Shown here: in pieces, positions 19,548-30,995 of the stretch
Layout of the letters: the number at the start of each line of letters is the position of its first letter
Numbering within the stretch: position 1 is the first letter of the stretch
Assembly: GCA_024220525.1 (NCBI GenBank)
Contig: JAMYWO010000286.1
Location: 1 to 43,602 of the forward strand
DNA: 43,602 bases
From: Cochliopodium minus
Lineage: Eukaryota > Discosea > Himatismenida > Cochliopodiidae
Direction: 5' to 3'
Program-made: the position numbers and the translations under genes
The notes under the pieces: model-generated
Seen by the model: only the letters and a program-made list of their open reading frames with translations
The model's database searches: none
Told to the model about the DNA's origin: nothing

Positions 19548-22231
19548 TTAATATCCTCCCTGATCACCAAAAATGTATTGGATCATGTAATTGTTAGGAT
19601 TTTCCTGGCCAAGAAAGGTAGGGTGGTTCTGTTGGAGCAAAGAAACAAAAATTTGACCAAAAAGAGAATTAGCAATTTGATTAGGATGGAAACCATCACA
19701 AGGTTCAATAAGTTGCCAAGTTTCTCCTCCTTTAGCATGCCACATTTTGATGGCAATGTCGAGAGGAAACTCAATGAAAGCCATGTCAAAGTTGACATAG
19801 GTGGTAGTGTTGACGATTTGAGGGTAGACAAGGGAGAGATTGGCTGCTCTTTCAGAAGTAAAGTTACGAATGGTTTCATTGCTGTTCATCCACCCGTAGC
19901 AAGGAGAGATGTACAAACAGTTTAAAAAATCATAGACTCTCTTGTATGTAACACCTGTCAAAAATAAAATAGAATGAATAAAATTTGTATTAAAAAAATT
20001 AAAAATAAATGAAAAAAAAAATAATTTTATTTTTTTATTTCTAAATTTAAAATTCTTTTTTTTTGGTTACCGATAGGATGGGTTCTGTTGTGCAAAGAGT
20101 CCCACAAAATCCCACCTTGTGCCAAACCGACCATGACGACGTGAGAACCCTTAGGCAAGGTAGAGTTGAGGTAGTCGAGGGTGGAGAGAATGTTTGCTCT
20201 GAATTCTTCCACAGTGGTCATACTGTTTTGATAATCGTGGTGTCCATCACACACATCATTACTAAAAAAAAATTCAAAAATAATGTGAATATTAAAACAA
20301 ACATTTAATTGAAAAAATAATTAAATGATAATTAATAAAATAATCAAAAAAATAATTAAAATGAAATAATTATATAGGTAATTAATATGATATTTTAAAA
20401 AAAAAATTTTTACCCAACTAACTCCAAAAAGACGAGAGCAGGGTGATCGAGTGTTTGGTTTCTTGCGATGTCAGTGACCAAACCATTTTTTCCAGCCATT
20501 GCTCCACTTCTTGCTCCATTCACTCCCAAATTTTGGTAATCACTAAGCAAAAACAAAATCAAATTGTAATAAATATTTTTTAAAAAATGAAATGAAAAAA
20601 AAGAATACCGATGATTACATCTGTTTCTGTTCTTAATAAATTTGTAGACAGAGTCCATAGGAAGGTCAGAAGGAGTAACTTCGTAGGAAGTGTAAGCAGA
20701 TCTTTGAGGCCAGTCGAATTCGTCTGACAAAACATCCAATAGGCCATCATAAGTACCTTTTTTAAAAATAAAAAAATTTAAAAAATTGAAAAAAATTCAG
20801 AGAAAAAAAAAAGAAGAAGAAAAATTAATAACAAATTATCATACCCTTTTGTATTTCGGATGCGTTCAAATATTGAGGAGGAATTTCAAAGTGAGCTCCT
20901 GCAGAATCTCCCAAAACAATAACTCCTAGATTTTGGACAGTGCAAAGTCTCTCTGAAATACAAAAATAAAAAAAATTAGAAAATTACAAAAATGAAAAAA
21001 AAAAAACATTTTTAAAAGAAAGAAAAACCTTCCCAAGTAGACCCATTGATGGTTCCGAAAATACCATTACAGTTGTGGTCAACGTCAGGATTGTGGAGTG
21101 GAACTTTTCTTCCTGCATAAACGTCGTCCAAAAAGTCTAAAAACAAAAAATGTAAAAATAAAAATAATAATAAAATGAAATAAAGTTAAATTAAAAAAAG
21201 TACCATTGCAGTCTCTTCCTCTCCAATTAGCACCACGCAAGGTGTCAACAGTGGAGAAACGATCATTATCTATATCAACGACAGGCAAGTGATTGTTTGC
21301 AAGACGGTTTACTAACTTGACTATCCAGTCCCATGGGTTAAACTTTACATTCCTAAAGCAAAAGAAAAATAAGAAATTAAATCAAATTATAAAAAATTAT
21401 CAAATTATAAAATTATATATTATAAAATATGCGTACCATGTTCTTCTGAATTTCTCAGCATTTTTGGATCTTTTCAACATTCTTCTATCCAAGTTTTTCC
21501 CATTGTTGTCAATGTTGTAGTAATGAAATCCTTCTGGGAAAAGTTGGCATTGTGGATAGGAACAAAAATCAATGTATTGGCATGTTTTATCAGGACCTTT
21601 TATGAATCACAAAGAAATATTAAAAGTAAAATGAAAAAATTTTTTATATTTGTTGAATATTAAGGGATTCCTCTTGATTGTTGAAAATTATTTAATTATA
21701 AACTCAATTATTGGAAAAAGAATTTTCAATGGATTTTTTTTTATCAGCCATCATAAAGAAATATCAAATTTTATTCAAACATCATAAATAAATTTTACCT
21801 TGATGAGCATCCAAATACTTGATTACATCCGCTCCATAATTATCCACAAAGTAAATGCCTTTTTAATAAAAAATATTTTTATAAAATTTTATAATATGGC
21901 TCGATTTTCAAAAGTAAAAATTGTTTACAAGTATCCTTGAATTCTGCTGGAAATAAATCACACACTTTATCTACTTCTTGTTCAACAGAATTGTTGTGAA
22001 TCAAAGCCATTTGTTCCAAAAGTCCAACAACAATAGTACATGCAGCACAGGTTACATTTCCTTTACCTAAATAAAGGAAAGAATGAAATAGAAATTTTAA
22101 TTGAAATAAATAGTTTTATGAAAATTTTTACCTTTCAATCCTTCTGATAAAATCTTTTTATAAGAGGAAAATGAATAGGACAAAGAAAGTCCAACTAACA
22201 ATAGAATTATGAAAAGAAATTTAGCACTCAT
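19548..22231 (-). CDS. AOAH: Acyloxyacyl hydrolase (saposin B + GDSL lipase)
   Basis: Secreted or lysosomal lipase that removes secondary acyl chains from bacterial lipopolysaccharide. Eleven exons: 22231-22132, 22066-21929, 21858-21799, 21596-21437, 21352-21204, 21136-21029, 20952-20845, 20756-20609, 20542-20414, 20261-20071 and 19954-19548. All are GT-AG and in phase, and total 565 residues against ~575 in animals. A signal peptide (FLFIILLLVGLSLS) leads into a saposin-B domain with paired cysteines (NVTCAACTIVVGLLEQM, KVCDLFP, DTC-IYFVDNYGADV, CQYIDFCSYPQC). Next come the family's calcium-loop-like stretch (DVDHNCNGIFG) and the GDSL block VIVLGDSAGAHFEIPP with the nucleophile Ser. LGVNGARSGAM and LVGNDVC supply the oxyanion Gly and Asn. 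DGFHPN carries the catalytic His, and the end FGDQGGY is typical. Essentially every family landmark is present, so the enzyme is probably active. Confidence 0.97.
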
Positions 22232-22440
22232 CTCGATTTTTTATTTTTTGATGGATAAAAAAGATTTTTTGTTCCAAAATTTCTTTGTAATTTATAAACA
22301 TTAATCAATAATCATTCCTCAAAATGGGAATGGAATCCAAATTTATTTACAGCCAATAAATATTTTCAATCAAAAATAAAATTAATATTTATTTTTGTCG
22401 AAACATCTTTCTCATAATAGCAATCGCATCCATAATTTGA

Positions 22441-23186
22441 TTAAAGATGAAGTGGCAAAACTTCTTTTACTCTTTCTATAATAGTATCAACAGAAGCTAA
22501 AGCGCCATTGCCATATTCATTGCAAGCCAACAATTTTACAATAGGATCAATTATTTTGGCGCCATAGTTCTTTATTATGGTTATTTGTTGAGAAGTGATT
22601 GGATTATCCCACATGACCGTATTCATTGCAGGTGCCACAAGCATTGTTTTTGCTTTATAATCCCAACATCTTGCTACACAAGAGAGGAGGTTATCACAAA
22701 GCCCATAACTGATTTTGGCGAGTGTATTGGCATCCAATGGAGCTATAAGGAATAGATCTGCCCATTTTCTTAAATCTATGTGTACGACAGGATCCTTTAA
22801 TTGTTTCCAATTTTCCCATTCATCTTTTAATGTAAAATAATTGAAAAGTAAAATAATTATCTATTTCTATATTTACCTTTATTTGTCAATAATTCAACAT
22901 CTTCTATATCTTTCTTGTTTATAAAATGAAGTGCGCTATCTGTTGCCACTATTTTAACTATATATCCTTCTTCTATCAATTTTTTTGCTATCAAATGTAC
23001 TTTGATACTTGCCACTGATCCTGTCGCACCCAATAAAACTTTATTTTTAAAAATAATCTTTTTCTTTTCCATTTCTTTTTCATCTATTTCTATTTTATCT
23101 TCAATTTTCAATTTTTTGTCGGTGATTTCTTTATTGTTATTCTCACTTCCCAATTTTCTTTTTGAATTTTCTTTTAAATCTGACAT
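22441..23186 (-). CDS. PPCDC: Phosphopantothenoylcysteine decarboxylase
   Basis: FMN-dependent enzyme of coenzyme A synthesis that decarboxylates 4'-phosphopantothenoylcysteine. Two exons (23186-22877, 22823-22441) give 230 residues. The Lys/Glu-rich N-terminal ~45 residues are an extension. The flavoprotein domain has LLGATGSVASIK, DEWENWK (rebuilt by the splice), VVHIDLRKWADL with the catalytic His, LIAPLDANTLAKI, CDNLLSCV, the substrate clamp APAMNTVMWDNPIT and LLACNEYGNGALA with the essential Cys. All key positions of the eukaryotic enzyme are intact. Its stop is 209 bases from the AOAH start, same strand. Very secure. Confidence 0.97.
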
Positions 23187-23361
23187 TTTTTTTTTTTCAT
23201 GATTTATTATTCTCGAAAATAAAATGATTTTTCACTTGAAGGAATATCATCAACTTTTTTAAAACTAAATTTTTTAAAGTGATCCACATCCATAGAAAAA
23301 GTTGAAATTTAACAGAATTGCATTTAAAATCGATTTTAAATGCATTTAATTTATTGAAAAA

Positions 23362-25853
23362 TTATGTTAATATTTCTTTATTTAGCAATAAATGAAAAAT
23401 TAATCTTGTTGTGGTTCTGATTTGTTGAATTAAACCTCCAATTCTCAACTTATCTTTATGTGTTTCTCCATTTTTGTATTTATGGCCATTAGAGACATGA
23501 ATGGCAGGAACACCAACAAGATGAAAGTTGCTGGCATCACTTTTCAAAAAAGAACTAGAGGGAGAAATAACGAGACTTTCTTTCTTTGCAGAAATTTGAA
23601 AGAGATTAGATAAAGCCTTATTAAAGTCTGAACCAAACAATGAAATGTCTTCTGTTTCACCTAAATAAATAAAAATTTAAAAAAAATTTGTTAAGATTTA
23701 TTTTATTTTAAAATGAAAATAGTTAGAAAAACAATTTTTTTTTTTTTACCATAAATATTCAATTTGTCAAAAACGATGCAAGCATGAGTTTGTGAGACGG
23801 GAAACTTGGACTGTATAGAATGATGTACGTAATAATAACTTCCCAAAAACCCAAAGTTGGAAGCAGTTAAAGAAATGAAGATCAAATTTTTTCTTTTCTC
23901 TTTTTCGGAATATTTTTTGATGAGGGGAGCAAGTTTGGTGAGTGATAAAAGACCCGCTATTCCCGAACTGTTCTCCAAATCATATAATTTGCTGTACTCG
24001 TCTGGCACATTTCCATCTGCTTTTGGACCAAGTGAATCGTGATGTGAAGCTATGACTATGTTTCCCTTTGACACAAAAAATAAGAAAAAAAATCAAAAAA
24101 GGTATAAATAAAATTAAAATTATAAAATTCTTGGAAATATATTTAAAAAAAAAATTAGCAGAATGAATGAAATGATCAAAAAAGAATGAATTTTTTTTTT
24201 TTTACTCTCAAATTTCCTTCCAAAACACCCATGACATTTCTACCAATCAATTTTCTTCTGTGGTATTGAGTGAGAGAACGAAGAGAAAACTTTAGGGGGT
24301 GAGGGAAAAAATGTCTTTTATTGGCTTTTGCAATGATTTCTTCAAGGGAACCCAAGTTGATCTGATCGAAAATTTTTTGGGCCAAATGTTCGTTGATCCA
24401 CACTAAAAATTTTAAGTCACCTGTCTTTCCCTTTTGAAGAATTTCCATCTTTTTGTTTTTGAGAGAACTGAAAGGAAAAGCTGTCGTTGAAAAAAAAGGA
24501 TTAATTAGACAAGTAATTTAATTAAAAAATATTTTATCCAAAAAATAATAGATAAAAATTAATTAAGAAAAAAAAAATTTTTTTTCAACAAATGAATGAA
24601 AAAGTATGAAAATTTTTTTAAATAAATATTCAAAAAAATTTTTATTATTAAATTACCAGCACCCTTCTCTGTGTGGATCAATATTATTCCGGAAGCTCCT
24701 TTTGCTTCTGCTTGTTCCAACTTATAACTCCATCTGCCATAATAATGACCCACTGTTTCATGGTTCAACTCACTGACAAACGCCAAAACAACTTTTCCTT
24801 TCACGTTCACTCCTTTGTAATCATCCCATGAATACTCTGGTGAAATAATCCCAAAACCAACAAATACAACTAAAAAAAAAAATTATTAATTATTTTTATT
24901 ATTTTTATATTTATTTATTGGAAAATTAAATTTTTTTTTAAAAAAAAAAGAAATTGACTTAATAAATTATCATTGAAAAATAATTTAATGGAAAAAAAAA
25001 ATTAAGTTTACCATCATTTATATCAATTTCCTAAATTTTATTTTTTTTTAAAAAAAATTAATCAATCAGTGTTTTATTTTATTTTTTAAATGAAAGTGTG
25101 TACAAGTTTTTCAAGATCTTTTTGAGGAGAAATATGATACTGCGATGGATCACAAGCAATAGGCTCAGAATTATTCTCAATAGAAAGAATAAGTGGATGA
25201 ATTACCTCCTCTTTCATCTCTTTAGAATAAAAAAATAAATAAAAAATTGTTAAAACCTTTTTATTTATCTTTTGCGGAAAAAAAAATTAAACAATTGTTA
25301 CCTATCACGGGTACTCTTTGGGTGTAAGATTTATGTCCATTTTTATCAACAAATCCAGGTTCTAATTCAAATATTTCAAATAAACTTTCTATATATTTTG
25401 TAGTTATGTTTTCTCCCATAGATCCAACCAATCTTCCTTTTTTTTTAATCAATCAAAAGTTTTTTATAAAATAAAGTTTTTTTTTTCAAATTAAATAAAT
25501 TCAAAAAAACTATCAAAATTTTTTTTTTGAGTACCTTCATTTATTTGATCTGTTAAAAATTTAAAGGATGATATCAGTGTTGTATTCGCCGAATCCATAT
25601 CTTTTAATATTTTCTCGATATTTATTGTTTCCATCTCATCACTTGCAAGTACTTTAAAGAATAAGATATAAACAAATGCCATTATTAAAATAATTAGAAA
25701 GATGATTGATATTTTGAATTGAGAAGTGAATTGATATTTTTTGTTGGAAAAATTATTTTCGAATTGAAAACTTTTATTGTTTGTTTTTGATGATCTTTTC
25801 TTCTTTCCACGACCCCATATAATAGAGATTATAAAATTTAAAAAAGAATTCAT
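23362..25853 (-). CDS. Membrane-anchored PA/M28-family protein, probably inactive peptidase
   Basis: Eight exons (25853-25535, 25436-25302, 25219-25104, 25030-25012, 24869-24657, 24480-24206, 24065-23750, 23660-23362) give about 563 residues. The start is the ATG at 25853; codons upstream of it use TTG. One transmembrane helix (SIIFLIILIMAFVYILFF) after a basic N-terminus implies a type II membrane protein. A protease-associated domain follows (VVFVGFGIISPEYSWDDYKG, VKGKVVLAFV, YYGRWSYKLEQAEAKGASG), then an M28 fold. Only the first metal site looks normal (IASHHDSLG). The Asp of the usual DNxSG is Glu (LENSSG). The Glu-Glu pair of TGEE is replaced (SLTASNFGFLGS), and the last region reads SDASNFHLVGVPAIHV. 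By comparison with M28 enzymes this should not cut peptides; nicalin and nicastrin are known inactive cousins. Exon 4 is just 19 nt. Confidence 0.85.
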
Positions 25854-26200
25854 TTTCAACAATCAATTTTTTTTATTTTTATATAAAAGCCTTGATGAAG
25901 AAAAACTAGAAAAAGTCAACATTAAGAAAACTCAAAGAGAGAAAACTTGAGACAATACGCTTCTATTTTGACAAAATAGATAACCCTTTCTAAATTAAAG
26001 AATTATATATGGAAAGAATTTTCACAAAAACAAGATAAGATACTTTTTCAAATTAATCATTCCACAGGTTATTTAATTGATTTATATTTTGTTGAAAGAT
26101 AGATATTAGAAGAAATTAATAGATTTTAAAATTTTGTTTTAAATAAATTTAATCATATAAATTCTTCTAGCATGAACAAAAAATTAAAGAGGAAAATAAT
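25854..26200. other. AT-rich spacer upstream of the M28-like gene
   Basis: 347 bases between the M28-like start codon and the eS27 stop, both on the minus strand. A/T-rich throughout with scattered short GC-containing words (25880-26000). No open frame, RNA gene or repeat of note is visible; it should contain the promoter of the M28-like gene. Confidence 0.35.
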
Positions 26201-26591
26201 TTAATTTTTGTCTTTTCTACGATAAGAACATCCTTCAGTTAATCTACATCTTCCTCCGGTAGGAGTGGAAATAATAGTATTGCACCCTTGGCATTTAACA
26301 ATGGTAGTTGCCTAATAAATTAAAGATCAATAAATTATCATTAAAAAGAAGAAAAGAGAGATTACATGAGAAAAAACAGTTGTGACTGCATAACATCCAG
26401 GGCATTTAACATCCATAAAAAAACTACAAATGAAAGTTTAATGATTGAATAATGGAGATATTAATTTATTATATTTCAGTGAATAAAGAAAATATTAGAA
26501 TTTACCTGTTTGGAGCTTGAACTAATCTTTTCTTTTTGTGAATGGAGGATTGATTTTCCCTTGAAGGGTGAAGAAGGTCGGTGTAAGACAT
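26201..26591 (-). CDS. RPS27: Small-subunit ribosomal protein eS27 (S27)
   Basis: Zinc-binding protein of the 40S subunit. Three exons, 26591-26506, 26423-26366 and 26311-26201, give 84 residues, exactly the family's usual length. No exon is long enough to stand out alone. After splicing it reads [34 protein letters not shown], then the C4 zinc ribbon CPGCYAV...VKCQGCNTI and the ending [15 protein letters not shown]. Spacing of the four cysteines (CxxC-x14-CxxC) is as expected. The start codon is nine codons before the first exon's conserved PSRE-type core. Shares a 434-bp divergent spacer with the SLK-type kinase. Confidence 0.97.
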
Positions 26592-27025
26592 TTATGGATG
26601 ACTATTCTATTTTTTTTATTAAAAAATTGAGAATTTGAAAAAAAAAAAAGTTTATTATTTCTTTAAAATCAAGATCATTTGGTAGTATTTTTATAATATA
26701 TCACAATAATAGAATGTTTGAACTGTAGATTTATTTTATTCTAAAGAATTTGGTAAGAGGATTTTAAAGTAACTTACATTTATATGATTTTTTTTTTATT
26801 TTTTTTATAAATCCAAATAAATTAAAATAAAATAAATTTTTATATCCATAATAAATAGTAGGGAGCATAGAAAATATAAAACACAAAATATTCTCAATAT
26901 TTCATAAAGTAATATAATTTTAATTCAATATCTTCTTTGATAACCTTGATGAGAACACAAAGGAATAATTATATATATGCTCTTATAATTTATAAAAAAA
27001 AAAAAAAATTGGATAAAACAAATTA
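26592..27025. promoter_or_regulatory. Bidirectional promoter region between eS27 and the SLK-type kinase
   Basis: 434 bases separating divergent start codons at 26591 (minus) and 27026 (plus). Nearly all A/T, with poly-A/poly-T runs flanking both starts. Contains no coding segment I can support. Promoters for a ribosomal protein and a kinase must both lie here. Confidence 0.45.
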
Positions 27026-30000
27026 ATGAGTACATTGCAAAATAGTGGACCTCGTGGACCTCCTTTGGAGACATTAGTAGATGAAGGAGATCCTGATATT
27101 TTGTTCGATTTAATTGAAGAAATTGCACAAGGAAGTTATGGTCATGTGTAATATCCGAAGAATTGAAATAAAAATGATCTTTATTTTTTTCTAAATTCCC
27201 CTTCAAATAAATATAAAATTTTAGTTTCAAGGTATCAAATAAAAAAAAAATCAAAAAATATATCTTATATCAAAATCCATTTTACAAAAAATAATAGGCC
27301 ATTTACAAAAAAGATGGCACAATTTGTGCTTTGAAAATTATAGCTCTTGAAGAAGATGAAACATTTGATGATTTAAAAGTTGAAATTGCACTCTTAAAAC
27401 AATGTAGTCATAAGAATATAGTAAAATATGTGGGTAGTTGGAAAAAGGGAGAGGAATTATTTGTAATTTCATTCCTCTAACATTAAAAATTTAATATTGA
27501 AAACTTTTATTAATTATCCGAAAGATTGCGATGGAACTATGTGATGGTGGATCATTGGATAGAATATTAGAATGTAAAATTTTTGTTCATATTTTTTATG
27601 TTTTATCATTTTTTTCTATACCTTAGTAAGAAAAAAAGGATTAAATGAAGCACAATTGGCATTGATTGCAAGAGAGTCATTATCTGGATTACATTATCTT
27701 CATAGCAATAATATTTTGCATCGTGATATTAAAGCAGCAAATGTTTTGATGACAAGCCAAGGGGAAGTTAAATTGGTTGATTTTGGTGTATCAGTTATCA
27801 CAGAAGAAGGACAAAAAAGATTAACATTTATTGGTAGTCCATATTGGATGGCACCCGGTAAATTCTTTCTTAATTTTTTGAAAATTATTAAATTTGTCAT
27901 TCTTTATTTACAGAGGTTATTGATAATCGTACATTGCCTTCTCCTTATGATTTTAAAGCAGATATATGTAAAAAAGAAAGATTTCTTCAATATATTAAAA
28001 TTTCAATTTCTTAATTTCATTAAAACTAATCAAAGGGAGTCTCGGTGTGACCATGATAGAATTGGCCGAAAATAGAGTTCCTCTTGCAGAACTCCAACCT
28101 ATGGCCGCATTAAGACAAATCCCAAGAAAAGATCCACCTAAATTATCAGAAGAATCCAAATGGTCTTCCGAATTCAAGGATTTTCTTAATAAATGCCTTC
28201 AAAAAGAGCCAGATGATAGATTTTCTTCTGAACAACTTTTGTCTGTAAAAAAATATTTCCTCCAATTTTCCAAAATTTATTCTTTATTTCAAATTTAGCA
28301 TCCCTTTGTTAGTAATTGCAAACCTATTGGAGTTTTGGTTGATTTGATATCTGAATATCAAAAATATATGGAAGAATTAGAACTCACTTCCGAAGAATCT
28401 AGTGAAGAAAATTTGAATAACAGCAACAGTGTAATCACATCAGAGAGCATTTCCGAAACAACACCCCAGAAAGAAGGGGGAGACACATTAAAATTCGTCC
28501 CACAACACAATAATACAAATGGGGAGAATATTGACAATCAATCAGAAACACTCAAAAAGAAAAAGAAGAATCTCGATTCTGAGAAGGATATTGAGAATCT
28601 TCAAGATCTTGACGAAGATGAGAAACAAATGCTCAAAAGCACTTTGAGAGATGCCCAAAAGAAAAACAGACCTGTTTCTCTCCGTAAAGGCAACGTAGTT
28701 GAGGAGCTCCAGAAAGTAAAGGATGCACAAATCCTAAAGCAACAACTCAAAGCTGCCAAAACACAACAAGCCAATCAACTCAAAGAGAGAACCAACTTGG
28801 AGAAGAATCAAAAAACAGAGATGAAGGAGCTCGAGAGATCTTTCCAAAGCAAACTCACCAAACAGGACACCAAGTACAAAAAGGACATTGAAAACAAAAC
28901 CAGAAACGAAAAGACCGACAAAGAAAACTTGGTGAAGAAGCACGACAACACCAACAAGAATCTACAGCGTCAACACGACACCAACACCAAGAATCTCCAA
29001 AGCTCCATCCGCGAGAAGCAAAATGAGATCAAGCGTACCAACCAGAACAACCAAAAGTCTTCTGATCGTATCTTCAGACAATACCAAAAAAACCAGAAGA
29101 AAGATAAGAAGAAAGACAAGAAGCAAGTCGCCTTCGTCCAGAAGCGCCACGAGCAAGTCTTCATGCAGAAGGAGCTTTTGCTCAACACCGAGTTGAACCA
29201 GACTATGGAGCGTGATTACACCCAACTTACCAACCAACAGCAACTCCACCAAACCACCGAAAAGACCATCATCAAACTTGTATCCTATTTTTTTATTTAT
29301 ATGAATCACATCATCATCATTGTTTTTTACATTTAATTATTTTTAAATTTATTTTTTAAATTTTTTTTGATACTTTTTTATTGTTGATTTTAAACATTTT
29401 GTTTTTTTTAGCCTCAACTCAGACACAACACTTTGTTTTTGATCCACTCCCATCAACTCCAGATCCACATTGACCAACAAAATCTCTACAGCAAACACGA
29501 GACATTGACTGAGCAGAACAACGCCATCCGCGACTTGGCCTACGAGCATCTTTCCCAGCTCCAACAGCTCGAGTTTGAACAACAAAAGCAGAACCACACC
29601 TTTGAGAGAGAGCAACAAACTAAGGACCAACAGAAAGAACAAAAGGCAGAGTTTCGTAAGTTTAAGCAGAACCAAAAGAATGATGCTAAAACCTTTGAAA
29701 GGGAAAAGAAGAAGGAGCTTTCCCGTATCAAGGTATTTTTAAAAAAATTTTTTAAGAACAATTTATATTTTCATTATTTTTATTTTTTTTTATTTATTTT
29801 AAGTTTATTTTATATTTTTCAAAAATTTTTTTAAATTGAAAGATATCGAGAAAAGAAAGCAAGAATCAGATGGAAAATGAGAAGAAAGTCTATTTGCAGC
29901 AACAAAAAGCAGATGAGATGGAATTCCTCGAAAAGTTAAAGTGGATCCACGAGGAGCAGGACAAACAACTCAATGAGTACCAAAAGGACCAAAGAGAGCG

Positions 30001-30873
30001 CATAGAGGATTTACACGACAGAGCCAAGAAGAAAAAACAGTCTGAGAACGAACAACAAAAGTTGGGGGAAAAACAGAAATTTAAATCTGAGAAATTGGGT
30101 AAATTTTTTTTATTATTAAATTTTTTATTTTTTATTGATTTTTTTTCAAAAAAAAAAAAAAAGAGACGTACCAAAACCAACGTATCGCACTATTCCTCGA
30201 AATGTTCAACGCGTTCAAAGTGGAGAGGGAGTATCTGATCGAAGCCCAAAAAACGGAAAAGTCCCTCCAAGAGTCCCACTTCAAAGCTCTCGAAAAGCTC
30301 CAACGTGAAAACTTGGGTCATTTCCAATCCTCTAACGCTCAACAGATTGAGAGACAAGTTTTGCTTCAACGTCACGATAAACAAACTCAGTCTTTGGAGT
30401 CGGAACACAAGTCTATCATTGAAAAAACTCTTGGCTTCAAGAACGATGAGCTTGTCGATAAAATATTTGAGCTCCAACTCAATGGTAATGGTGACTTGAG
30501 ATCTTCCATTTCTGTTTTGCCTCTCACTGATGAGATTCCTGAGGTTTCTTTTTTACATTTTTTTTTTTGAAATTCCCAAACAATAATCCTTTTATAAACT
30601 TATTTTTTTCTTTTTCAGGTCGCTTCTGATGTTTTGGCTCAACAAAAAGAACCTATGGTTGAGCGCCAGAAGAAAGAGGTCGAAACTCTTTTGGCTGAGT
30701 CTGAAAAGGCTCTTGAAAACATGAAAGAGTATCAGAAGAATGAAGTTAACGAGTTGGATTCTTTCATTTTTGAACTTGAGGAACAACTCATTGAGATCCA
30801 CAAGGAAACCGAACTTGCTTTGATCGAAGAATTTGATTTGCAGTTCGAATTAGTTCCAAAAAAAGAAAAATAA
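27026..30873 (+). CDS. SLK/LOK-type Ste20 kinase with PKK coiled coil
   Basis: Ser/Thr kinase; animal SLK and STK10 phosphorylate ERM proteins and Polo-like kinase. Twelve exons: 27026-27147, 27225-27231, 27298-27462, 27525-27573, 27627-27857, 27914-27967, 28036-28244, 28299-29279, 29412-29732, 29843-30098, 30164-30543 and 30619-30873; about 1009 residues. Kinase motifs: [12 protein letters not shown] (glycine loop, completed by the 7-nt exon 2), [54 protein letters not shown]-like (here IELAE) and [11 protein letters not shown]. Then follow [21 protein letters not shown] and LLSHPFVS. The PMxxLxxI block with SxxFKDFLxKCL is diagnostic of the SLK/LOK branch. After an acidic/Ser linker the rest (from about residue 360) is one long Gln/Glu/Lys-rich coiled coil resembling the PKK domain. 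Codons shift from A/T-ending to C-ending across the protein. Confidence 0.95.
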
Positions 30874-30995
30874 TCTCTTTTTTTTTGGCTTTCTTCTTTA
30901 CTTTTTTTTTTTGTTTTGTTTGGATCTTTTTATCCAAATTTATATCATCATTGTTTAAATTTAAAAAACATTTTTAAAAATAAAAAAATTTATGT

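Noticed and set aside
25853-25862. Start of the M28-like protein at 25862
   Set aside because: It would need a TTG start; the ATG at 25853 is in frame and follows normal context.
28734-29309. Minus-strand Leu/Val-rich frames opposite the kinase coiled coil
   Set aside because: Antisense of Gln/Lys/Glu codons gives Leu/Phe/Val automatically; no independent support.
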